Shown one piece after another: positions 1 through 7,646 of a stretch of 64,000 bases of DNA. Origin of the DNA: Palsa-506 sp963836355 (lineage in GTDB: Bacteria > Actinomycetota > Actinomycetes > Streptosporangiales > Streptosporangiaceae). A model generated the notes under the pieces. It was not told the DNA's origin and did no database searches. It was given only the letters and a program-made list of their open reading frames with translations. The stretch covers positions 1-64,000 of the forward strand of contig CAWIJO010000006.1 in assembly GCA_963836355.1 (NCBI GenBank), read 5' to 3'. The translations under genes and the position numbers were made by a program. The first letter of the stretch is position 1. Every line of letters starts with the position of its first letter.

Positions 1-427
1 CCACCCACTCTGACCTGGCTTTTCGCCGCTCCGGCATCACGTGCTGGGCTTCTGGTATGGGCGGAGGTTGGCCAGGGTATGGGCGTTGTGCTGGCAATGG
101 GTGCTGCCTAGCTAGCGTCGCCTGCTAGAGGTCACGGTGACCGCGCGGCCAGGCAGGTCGTCCCGGCGGCCCATGCTGGCGGTTGCGTCATGGTGCGGGC
201 CGGCGCTGGCGGCCGATCTGCCGGGCCGGGTGGGCGAGGCTGAGGCCGCTGATCAGGACGGCGCGGGCGCGCCGCAGGGTGTTCCGCATCTGGCGGCGGC
301 GCTGAGTGCCCGGGACCTGGCAGCCCGCCGTGATGATGAGGGCGGCGATGTCCTCGGCGGCCTTGCGGGCCAACTCGGGCAGCACGGTTAACGGCACAGT
401 CAGTTATTGGAACTGTCTGAATGCCTG
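1..427. repeat. Long direct repeat, copy A, following a tRNA-Lys tail
   Basis: This block is a near-copy of 43318-43782. Both begin with CCACCC, continue with a shared CTGACCTGG stretch, and end at the shared TTGGAACTGTCTGAATGCC. In the second copy the block directly follows the 3' end of a tRNA-Lys(TTT) half-gene, so the window probably opens on the last bases of a third such tRNA tail. The block appears to be element-internal DNA lying between an attachment site and an integrase gene. Where the copies stop matching (about 427 and 43782) marks a later rearrangement. Confidence 0.8.
188..385 (-). CDS. Small conserved ORF inside the att-adjacent repeat, copy A
   Basis: From a GTG at about 385 this reads VLPELARKAAEDIAALI and ends near 188, about 65 residues, basic and helical with an RRR stretch. 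A matching frame occurs at 43511-43741, where most differences between the copies are few and the frame stays open. There is no recognisable family and no clear Shine-Dalgarno site. It might be a small excisionase-type or accessory protein of the integrated element, or only a fortuitous frame conserved because the DNA is duplicated. Confidence 0.3.
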   Translation of the reverse strand: MLPELARKAAEDIAALIITAGCQVPGTQRRRQMRNTLRRARAVLISGLSLAHPARQIGRQRRPAP

Positions 428-429
428 TC

Positions 430-1797
430 TCAGGAGTCGTTCTGCCGGCGGCTGACCTGGGCGGCGTAGGTCATCCAGTCTCCGGCGGAGGCGTGCTGCC
501 AGGTGACGGCGACGTCGATGTGGATGCCGAGCATGCGGGCGAGCAGGGCGGCGGGGAGTTCGGCGGCGAGCTGGAAGAGCGCTGTGGAGCGCGCGTGCCC
601 TGGCTGGATGCCTAGTGCCTTGAGCCGTTGTCCGAGGTGTGAGGCGTTGATCGGGCGGCCGGGCTGGCCGCCTGGGAACAGCCAGGGCGAGGCGCCGCCG
701 GCGCCGGTGGTGGCGTGTCCGCGTTTGCCGTCGAGCAGCCGGAGGGTGAGGTCGGCGGCCGGGGTGGGCAAGGTGATGGGGACCTGCCCGAGGCGAAGAC
801 GCACGCGGGTGCCGTCGTGTTCGACATGGCTGGTGGTCAGCCGGCTGATCCGGGCGGTCGGCTGGGCGTAGAGCAGGACGAGGAGGCCGGCGAGACGGTC
901 GCGGGTGCCGATGGTGTCATCGTGAAGCAGCCGGCGGGCGGCGTCCCAGCGGGCCTGCTCGTCTAGGGGGCGGGCTGGGCCCTGCCAGCGGGTGGCGGGG
1001 AAGACGAGGCTGGTGAGGCGCTGCCTGGTGGCCCGCCGGACGAAGTGGCCTGCTTCCTGGCGGTGGGTCACCTCGTTGCCGGACAGCCATCGTTCGAGGT
1101 CGCCTTGGCGGCAGGTCGCGAGCGTCAGGTTCTGGGCGGCGAGCCAGCCGAGCAGGACCACGGCGGCGCGGACGCGCTGGCGCACGACCGCGAACTGCTC
1201 ATGGGTGGTGTCCTCGCCGTGGGTGCGGCGGCGCAGGCGGCGCAGGAGATGCCAGACGGCGTAACGGTGCAGGAGCTGCCGCTGATCGGGATCGTGGCGG
1301 CTGGCGAGTATGTCGTCCAGGAGCCGTTCGAGGCGGGCCATCTGCTCGTCCCGCCGCGGTAGTGTCCCGGTCGCAACGAGCACGCTGCGGAAATGTGCGA
1401 GGGCCGGGCTGGGAGGCAGGTTGTCCAGTTCGGTGTGGGTGAGCTGCCGGCGGCCTTCGGCGATGTCGGCCAGGAGCGTGGCGACGAGGTCTTTGGCGAG
1501 CCAGCGCAGCGCTATGACTGGTCGTTCTGCCGCGGCCAGTGCCTGGTTCAGGGGCTGCAGGGCGGGGTGGACCGCGCCGTCGGATCCGGTCAGCAGCTCG
1601 GCCAGCCGCCGGCCGGGCCGGCAGTCCGGGCACTGGCCGGGGAGCCGGCGTGCCCCGCATGCGGGGCAGCCGAGGCGGAACACCGGGCTGGTGCAAATGC
1701 CGCAGCGGGGCTCGTCCAGGGTTCCGGACCGGATCACCTCGAGCCGGCCGCAGCTAGCGCAGCGCGCCTGCCGCTGCTGGCAGGTGACACACCATGG
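430..1797 (-). pseudogene. Zinc-ribbon tyrosine-recombinase-like protein, 5' end lost
   Basis: About 455 residues are recognisable. Zinc-ribbon CxxC pairs come first (CVTC, CASC, CGIC, CPAC, CPDC), then a helical core-binding-like region, then a C-terminal part resembling a degenerate tyrosine recombinase: ARISRLTTSHV carries the first Arg, GHARSTALFQLA resembles the His/Arg box, and WMTYAAQVSRR lies near the end. The open frame continues upstream to 2070, but that stretch is the antisense of the protein's own 3' part (inverted copy at 1803-2094), so the real start has been lost. Function is unproven. A DNA-binding or recombination role is inferred from the fold-like motifs. Confidence 0.6.
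561..850. repeat. Inverted repeat of about 290 bp, left arm
   Basis: This segment is an almost exact reverse complement of 1803-2094, with about 950 bp between the arms. It encodes the C-terminal catalytic-like part of the zinc-ribbon recombinase-like protein. The one difference I noticed is ACATGG here against ACGTGG in the other arm. Confidence 0.85.
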
Positions 1798-1802
1798 CCG
1801 GC

Positions 1803-2194
1803 CGGTCAGCCGGCTGACCACCAGCCACGTCGAACACGACGGCACCCGCGTGCGTCTTCGCCTCGGGCAGGTCCCCATCACCTTGCCCACCCCGGCCGCC
1901 GACCTCACCCTCCGGCTGCTCGACGGCAAACGCGGACACGCCACCACCGGCGCCGGCGGCGCCTCGCCCTGGCTGTTCCCAGGCGGCCAGCCCGGCCGCC
2001 CGATCAACGCCTCACACCTCGGACAACGGCTCAAGGCACTAGGCATCCAGCCAGGGCACGCGCGCTCCACAGCGCTCTTCCAGCTCGCCGCCGAGCACGA
2101 CGAAGCCGCCCGCCGTCACCGCATCCGCTACGACGCCCTCGCCCGCGATGACGGCGACGGCCAGCCGGCCGACGGCCCGGAGGAGGGCCGGTGA
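1803..2194 (+). pseudogene. Inverted C-terminal copy of the recombinase-like gene fused to a transposase-like tail
   Basis: Bases 1803-2094 encode the same SRLTTSHVEHDG to FQLAAE stretch as the minus-strand gene, now on the plus strand. From 2095 the frame changes to HDEAARRHRIRYDALARDDG and stops at 2194. That tail looks like the C-terminus of a different protein. Its position just upstream of a TniB/ExeA-like ATPase suggests a large DDE transposase of a Tn7/Mu-like operon. The fusion is a rearrangement product, and the identity of the tail is inference from context. Confidence 0.5.
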
Positions 2195-2471
2195 CCGGCC
2201 TGCCGGCGGCCGTGCGGCCCGCCGAGGTCAGCCAGATCCTCACCTGGTGCGCCCGGCTGACCGCGGCCGGCTCCGCGCCAGCGCCGCCGAGGTCGCCGCC
2301 TACCTGACCGCCAAGGCATCCCTGCTGGAGCGCATCGCCGCCGACCGCGACGCCGAAGGCTGGACCAGCCGTGACATCCAAGCTGCCCGAAAGGCGGCTG
2401 CTGGCGCCCGGGCCGCCGCCGATGCTGCCGCCGCGCTGGCCGCCGCCGGCATCACCACCCTGGAGGACTGA
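2191..2471 (+). pseudogene. Small helical protein between transposase tail and ATPase, frameshifted
   Basis: A GTG at 2191 overlaps the preceding stop (GTGA) and reads TGLPAAVRPAEVSQILTWCA. The coding signal then moves to another frame near 2280-2290 and continues as SAAEVAAYLTAKASLLERIA to TLED at 2471. The combined product would be about 93 residues, Ala-rich and helical. It is coupled to the ATPase gene, which starts one base after its stop. It is probably an accessory protein of the transposition operon. A single frameshift has inactivated it, unless it is a sequencing error. Confidence 0.5.
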
Positions 2472-2472
2472 G

Positions 2473-2916
2473 ATGATCGACCTGCGCAACCATTACGGGT
2501 TCACTCGTACCCCGTTCGGCAAGGACCTCGCCCCGTCCATGCTGCACCACTACCCCGGCCACGCCGAGGCCGTCGCCCGGATCACCTGGTGCGCCCGCGA
2601 GCGTGCCGTCGCCGTGATCACGGGCGAAGTCGGCGCCGGCAAGACGGTCGCCGCGCGCGCTGCCATCGCCGGCCTGGACCAGACCCGGCACACCCTGATC
2701 TACCTGGCCGACCCCACCACCGGCACCCGCGGCATCCACCACACCGTGGTCATCGCGCTCGGCGGCCGGCCTGCCCACGGCACCGCCACCCTGGCCGCCC
2801 AGGCCGCCGGCCTGCTCGCCGCCGAGCGAAACGAGCGCGGCCGTGTCCCGCTGCTGGTCCTCGACGAGGCTCATCTCATGACCCACGACCAGCTCGAGGC
2901 CGTCCGGATCCTGACG
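2473..2916 (+). pseudogene. TniB/ExeA-like AAA ATPase, 5' part (interrupted)
   Basis: Starts MIDLRNHYGFTRTPFGKDL, the usual opening of the ExeA/TniB-like ATPases encoded beside transposases. Walker A is GEVGAGKT and Walker B is VLDEAH. The frame is cut after EAVRILT at 2916, where a mobile element with TTATGCCGAG ends enters. It resumes at 15700 as NSEMDAASPLACLLLG. The two parts add up to 269 codons, about the normal family length. Such ATPases pick targets and activate a partner transposase. With 12.8 kb inserted this copy is dead unless the element excises. Confidence 0.85.
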
Positions 2917-3009
2917 TTATGCCGAGGCTGCGGTTATCCCGAGCCGGTGCCCGCGCCGGCGGGCGCGGGCAGGCCGGCGGGGACCGTGCCCCGCTGCCGC
3001 TCGGCATAA
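2917..3009. repeat. RIT left inverted terminal repeat (93 bp)
   Basis: Begins TTATGCCGAGG and ends CTCGGCATAA, so the end is itself partly palindromic. Its reverse complement matches 11577-11613 followed by 15608-15667 without a mismatch once the IS21-like insertion is removed. It probably holds the recombinase binding and crossover sites. Confidence 0.9.
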
Positions 3010-3080
3010 TTTCCGGCCTTGCTGATGGCTGGAGGCCAGGCTTCCTTCCCGGACAAGTGATCCGGAAGAAGGAGGAAGTC

Positions 3081-4301
3081 ATGGCAGTGACAGTCGTTCG
3101 TGACCCGTCACGCGTCGGGGTGGCCGGGCCGCTGACCGTGCACGCCGGCGGGTTCCGGGCGGAGTTGGCCCGGCAGGGGTATTCGGTATGGACGACGATC
3201 GCTCACCTGCAGCTGATGGCTCACCTGAGCCGGTGGCTGGAGGTGCACGATCTCGGTGCTGGTGACCTGACCGATGCCACGGTGGCCGTGTATTTGCAGG
3301 ACCGGCGGGCGAGCGGGCAGGTGCGGCGGCTGACCCGGCGTGGCCTGATCCCGCTGCTGGGCTATCTGCGGCAGCTGGGCCTGGCGGCCGCGCAGGCCAG
3401 GCAGCAAGCTGGCGATCCGGTCAGCAGGCTGGTGGAGGAGTTCACCGCGTTCCTGGCGGATGAGCGTGGCCTCGCGCCGGGCACGATCCGTTATTACCGC
3501 GACCACGCCCGGCGGTTCCTGGCCGCGCACGCGGCACGCGAAGCCGGCCTGGCCGGGCTGACTGCAGGTGAGGTCAGCTCGTTCCTGCTCAGCGAAAGCA
3601 GCCGCCGCGGGAGCGGATCGCTGCAGAACGTGGTGACCGCCCTCCGGGCGCTGCTGCGGTTCCTGCACGTGCGTGGTCACATTCCAATGTCGCTGGCAGA
3701 CGCGTTGCCCGCCGTCGCGGGCTGGAGCCGCCCGCCGCTGACGCGGGCGCTGAGGCCGGCGGATGTGGCGCGGCTGCTGGATAGCTGTGACCGGGCGGCT
3801 GCGGCCGGGCGCCGTGACTACGCGGTCTTGATGCTGCTGGCCCGGCTGGGGCTGCGCGCTGGTGAGGCCGCAGCCTTGAGGACCAGCGATGTTGACTGGC
3901 GGGCCGGGGAGATCCTGGTCCGCGGTAAGGGCAACCGCCGGGAGCGGCTGCCGCTGCCGGCTGACGTCGGGGAGGCGCTGGCCGGCTACTGCCGGCATGG
4001 CCGCCCGCGGGCCGGGCAGCCCTTCGTGCTGCTGCAGGCCCGGGCTCCATATGCGGGCCTATCCGCCGGCACGGTAAGCCAGCTGGTCAAACGCGCCTGC
4101 CGCCGGGCGGGGCTGCCGCCGGCGGGCGCGCACCAGCTACGGCACGCCGCTGCCACCGCGATGCGCCAGGCCGGCGCGCCGCTGGCCGAAGTCGGGCAAG
4201 TTCTGCGGCACCGGCATGTGGCGACCACCGCCCGGTACGGCTCGGTCGACGTGGCCGAGCTGGCTGCCCTCGCCCAGCCGTGGCCGGCAGGTGCGCGATG
4301 A
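3081..4301 (+). CDS. ritA: RIT tyrosine recombinase A
   Basis: 406 residues. It starts at ATG 3081 behind a good GGAGGAAG site. An N-terminal SAM-like core-binding domain (about 20-190) is followed by the catalytic domain. The catalytic residues are visible: Arg in ARLGLRAGEAAAL, Lys in VRGKGNRRER, the HxxR box in HQLRHAAATAM, and the nucleophile in TTARYGSVDVAEL. It should cut and rejoin the element ends together with RitB and RitC. The stop overlaps the next start as ATGA, so the trio is translationally coupled. It looks intact. The gene symbol follows the usual RIT naming by position. Confidence 0.85.
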   Translation: MAVTVVRDPSRVGVAGPLTVHAGGFRAELARQGYSVWTTIAHLQLMAHLSRWLEVHDLGAGDLTDATVAVYLQDRRASGQVRRLTRRGLIPLLGYLRQLGLAAAQARQQAGDPVSRLVEEFTAFLADERGLAPGTIRYYRDHARRFLAAHAAREAGLAGLTAGEVSSFLLSESSRRGSGSLQNVVTALRALLRFLHVRGHIPMSLADALPAVAGWSRPPLTRALRPADVARLLDSCDRAAAAGRRDYAVLMLLARLGLRAGEAAALRTSDVDWRAGEILVRGKGNRRERLPLPADVGEALAGYCRHGRPRAGQPFVLLQARAPYAGLSAGTVSQLVKRACRRAGLPPAGAHQLRHAAATAMRQAGAPLAEVGQVLRHRHVATTARYGSVDVAELAALAQPWPAGAR

Positions 4302-5221
4302 GCGCGGTCAGCGACGCGATCCCCGGCTACCTCGCGCTGCGGCGGGCTCTGGGGTTCAAGCTCGCCAAGCATGGCCGGCTGCTGGAAAGCTTCGCCGCCT
4401 ACCTCGAGCAGGCCGGGGCACCAACCATCACCGCCGAGGCCGCACTGGCCTGGGCGACCTTGCCGCAGCACGCCCAGCCGGTGCGGTGGAAGGCACGGCT
4501 GTGCGTGGTCCGCGGATTCGCCCGGTACCTGGCCACCGTCGACCCCGCGGTCCAGGTGCCGCCGGCTGGGCTGCTGGCGTGCCGGCGTCAGCGCCCGGTC
4601 CCGCATGTGTTCACCGATGCCCAGATCGCCGCGCTGCTGGCCGTGGCCGGGCAGAACCGCTGGCACCTGCCGGCCGCGACCTACCCGGCGCTGTTCGGCC
4701 TCATCGCAGCAACCGGCATGCGGGTCAGCGAGCCCATCAACCTCGACGACCGCGACGCCGATCTAGACGCCGGGGTGCTGACGATCCGTGATTCGAAGTT
4801 CCGGAAAACCCGGCAGATCCCGGTCCACCAGACCACGGTGGCGGCGCTGCGCGGCTATGTCGCGCGGCGGGAGCAGCTATGCCCGCAGCCCAAGGCGCCG
4901 GCGCTGTTCATCTCCGCGGCCGGCACCAGGCTGACATACACCAACGTCAGGGCCGAATTCCGCAAGCTGGCCACCCTGGCCGGGATCGGCTCGCACGATG
5001 GCGGCGTGCCGCGGATCCACGGTCTCCGGCACTCATTTGCGGTGCGGACGCTGGCCAGCTGGTACCGCGACGGCGGCGACGTGCAAGCCCGGCTCCCGCT
5101 GCTGTCGGCCTACCTGGGCCACGTCAGCCCCGAGTCGACATACTGGTATCTGCAAGCGGTCCCTGAGCTGCTGATGCTGGCCGCCGAGCGGCTGCACCGC
5201 GACCTAGGACAGGCGCGATGA
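4298..5221 (+). CDS. ritB: RIT tyrosine recombinase B
   Basis: 307 residues, starting MSAVSDAIPGYLALRRALGF within the ATGA overlap with RitA. The catalytic Arg is in ATGMRVSEPINLDD, the Lys region is DSKFRKTRQIPV, the HxxR box is HGLRHSFAV, and the Tyr is in STYWYLQAVPELL. The shorter length and the 'YLALRRALGFKL' opening are typical of the middle RIT recombinase. Its own stop overlaps the RitC start as ATGA. No defect is seen. Confidence 0.85.
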   Translation: MSAVSDAIPGYLALRRALGFKLAKHGRLLESFAAYLEQAGAPTITAEAALAWATLPQHAQPVRWKARLCVVRGFARYLATVDPAVQVPPAGLLACRRQRPVPHVFTDAQIAALLAVAGQNRWHLPAATYPALFGLIAATGMRVSEPINLDDRDADLDAGVLTIRDSKFRKTRQIPVHQTTVAALRGYVARREQLCPQPKAPALFISAAGTRLTYTNVRAEFRKLATLAGIGSHDGGVPRIHGLRHSFAVRTLASWYRDGGDVQARLPLLSAYLGHVSPESTYWYLQAVPELLMLAAERLHRDLGQAR

Positions 5222-6060
5222 GCCTGCTAGCGCCCACCGTCGAAGCCTTCTTCACCCAGCGGCTGGCCAGCCAGCTCCGCGCCAGCCCGGCCACCATCGC
5301 CGGCTACCGGGACACCTGGCGATTGCTGCTGGCCTTCGCCCGCGAGCGCACCGGCAAGAACCCCGGGCGGCTGGACCTGGCAGACCTCGGCGCCGGGCTG
5401 ATCACAGCATTCCTGGCGCACCTGGAACAACAGCGGGGCAACACTGCCCGGACCCGGAACACCCGGCTCGCGGCGATCCACTCACTGTTCCGCTTCGCCG
5501 CGCTGCGCCATCCCGAGCACGCCGCGCTCATCCAGCAAGTCCTCGCGATCCCGGCCAAAAAGCACGAGCAGCGCGTGGTGTGCTTCTTGACCGCAGCCGA
5601 GACCAGCGCCCTGCTGGCCGCGCCGGACAGGTCAACCTGGCACGGCCGGCGCGATCATGCCATGCTCGCCCTGGCCGCCCAGACCGGGCTGCGAGTATCA
5701 GAGCTCACCGGCCTCAATCGCGGTGACGTTCAGCTCGGAACCGGCGCGCACGTGCGCTGCCGCGGCAAAGGGCGCAAGGAACGCGTCACCCCGCTGACCC
5801 GGCAGGTGGCTGCCGTGGTCCGCGCCTGGCTGCGCGAACATCCCGGTGACCCGCCCGCCCCGCTGTTCCCCACCCGCGACGGCCGGCATCTCAGCGCCGA
5901 CGCGGTCCAGTGGCTCGTCGCCAAGCACGCCGCCGCGGCCGCACAGCGGTGCAAATCCCTGCAGGCCAAGACCGTCACGCCGCACACACTGCGGCATTCG
6001 GCCGCCATGGCCTTGCTGCAATCTGGCGTTGACCCGGTCACCATCGCGCTGTGGCTAGGC
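5218..6060 (+). CDS. ritC: RIT tyrosine recombinase C, exon 1
   Basis: The N-terminal 281 residues of RitC, from MSLLAPTVEAFFTQRL to TIALWLG. The catalytic Arg (TGLRVSELTGL), Lys (RGKGRKERV) and HxxR box (HTLRHSAAMA) are present. The coding sequence stops matching the family right after WLG, at the insertion point of a group II intron, and the rest (HESPRSTQPYLHAD and onward) lies at 11430-11576. Exons joined give 329 residues. Without splicing the protein lacks its nucleophilic Tyr and reads 110-120 foreign residues to a stop at 6414. Confidence 0.85.
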
Positions 6061-6594
6061 TGCGCCGCGAGGCGCAGCGTTGTATCGCCCGCGCAGCGGG
6101 CAGAGATGAGAGGAGAAATCTCTGGGTCTAATGGCTTACCTGAATCTGAAAAGTGCAGGGAACAACAGCATGCCAGGAAACCGGCAGCTCATGCCCAGGC
6201 GTATGGGGTGGCGTGCCGAGGGACCCGCGTGACATGGCGAAAGCTGGATTGCCTGAACCCCAATCTCCAGAAGGTGCAAATGAGCCGCCCGCCGGAAAGA
6301 CGCCTGAAACCGGTGCCAGTCCCTGCAGCAGGATGTCCTAGCGCCTGCCGCAGTCCTCTGGGAGCTGGAGCGATGCCCTGTCGGGGCATTCAAGGAGATG
6401 AGTGGGGCGCCTAAATCACGCTAGAACGTACGACGCTGAACGAACGCGGGATCGCCTAAGGGACGCGAGTCCTATGGCGACAGAGTGCCCGTAGTAGTCG
6501 CAGGGGTAATGACCTGCCGTGGAGGCCGGGAGAACCGGCTGCAAGGCGAAGGGGCACAGGCGACGGGTGGTTAAGGAACTGTGAGGTATGCGTA

Positions 6595-6893
6595 ATGCAG
6601 GACGCCGGAACGGTACTTGCTGTCCTCCGCGAGCGAGGCAGGAAGGGCCTGCCGTGTGACGAGCTTTACCGGCAGTTGTTCAACAGGGAGCTGTACTTGC
6701 TGGCCTACGGGCGGATCTACGCCAACGACGGCGCGATGACGCCGGGGGCCAGCACGGAGACAGCGGACGGCATGTCGGTGGCGAAGATCGAAGCGATCAT
6801 CGAGCAGATGCGCGGTGAGCGTTACCGCTTCGCCCCGGCCCGGCGGGTGTTCATCCCGAAGAAGAACGGGAAAATGCGCCCGCTGGGCTTGCC
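6595..6893 (+). pseudogene. ltrA: Group II intron reverse transcriptase/maturase, 5' part
   Basis: Opens MQDAGTVLAVLRERGRKGLP and runs through the N-terminal RT0 region (YGRIYANDGAMTPG) to the first fingers block (RVFIPKKNGKMRPLGLP). The frame is cut in the proline codon at 6893, where a serine-recombinase element enters, and resumes at 9818 as SWSDKLVGEVVRLLLEA. Joined, the protein is about 597 residues, normal for LtrA-type proteins. The protein would bind its intron RNA, help splicing, and copy the intron into new sites. In its present state it cannot. Confidence 0.85.
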
Positions 6894-6925
6894 AGCGGAG
6901 GCGGCATAGTGCCGTCGCTTCCAGG

Positions 6926-7168
6926 GAGCCCTCGGGTTCTGTTCTCATCACGCATCCGTTCCATCCGCTGAGCGGGCAGCGGCTGGAGGTCTTGTTCGCC
7001 AAGCGCCGGGCCGGCGCGGTGGTGCTGGTCGGCGAGAGCGCTGAGCTGGGCCGGGTGACGGTCCGGGAGTCGTGGACGGAGCGCGGCCCGGCCCCGCTGG
7101 GGTGCCGGGTGTCGGTTGAGGGCCTGGCCGCGCTCGACACGCTGATCCGTTCATTGCAGGGTCGTTGA
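6926..7168 (+). CDS. DUF5372 family protein
   Basis: The sequence REPSGSVLITHPFHPLSGQR to TLIRSLQGR at 7168 matches the DUF5372 pattern: a 'HPFHP' opening, then basic residues, then a short beta-rich domain of about 80 residues. No ATG, GTG or TTG start lies in frame near the left end, so either translation uses a rare start or the 5' end was lost on insertion. This family is habitually encoded just upstream of large serine recombinases in actinomycetes. Its role is unknown. A second member lies at 26995-27294 with the same neighbours. Confidence 0.6.
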   Translation, partial: EPSGSVLITHPFHPLSGQRLEVLFAKRRAGAVVLVGESAELGRVTVRESWTERGPAPLGCRVSVEGLAALDTLIRSLQGR

Positions 7169-7201
7169 TCCTGGTGGCTGGTCACGGCATTATCTTGTGT
7201 G

Positions 7202-7552
7202 ATGAATACACACAAGAGCGATCTTGCCCGAATGTCGGCCCGGCAGCTGCGGGCACGGCGGCGGGCGCTGGCCGCGCGGCTGGGCGACGTGCAGCAGGTG
7301 CTGGCCGGGACGCTGACCGAGCAGTCGCGGCGGTGCGGCAGGGCTGGCTGCCGGTGCGCGGACGGGGAGCCGCACGGCCCGTATGCCTACTTCACCCCGC
7401 GCCCGGCTGGCCGCGGCCGGGCACGGTACGTCCCGGCTGCCCTGGCCGAAGTGGCGCGCCGCTACCTGCAGCGCGGCGAGCACGTCGAGACGGTGCTGGC
7501 GGAGATCTCGGCGATCAACGCCGAGCTGCTGGCCCGCAGGGAACTGCGGTAG
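7202..7552 (+). CDS. DUF6788-like small protein
   Basis: 116 residues from MNTHKSDLARMSARQLRARR to ARRELR. The N-terminal half is a basic coiled helix. A Cys-rich turn follows (SRRCGRAGCRCADGEPHGPY), then a short YFTPRPAGRGRARYVP stretch. This is the pattern of the DUF6788 proteins found beside recombinases. The Cys cluster may bind zinc or DNA, which is inference. It lies between DUF5372 and the recombinase in the same direction and probably shares their transcript. Confidence 0.7.
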   Translation: MNTHKSDLARMSARQLRARRRALAARLGDVQQVLAGTLTEQSRRCGRAGCRCADGEPHGPYAYFTPRPAGRGRARYVPAALAEVARRYLQRGEHVETVLAEISAINAELLARRELR

Positions 7553-7646
7553 CTGATGAGCGCCGCCGTCATGCTGGCCGGCCCCGCGCGGGCCGAGGCG
7601 GTGGCGGCCGTGGCCGGCATGACGATCTGTGCGCTGGGAGGCACGC

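Noticed and set aside
1800..2070. N-terminal 90 residues of a long minus-strand frame 430-2070
   Set aside because: They are the antisense of an inverted copy of the same gene's 3' part, not a protein domain.
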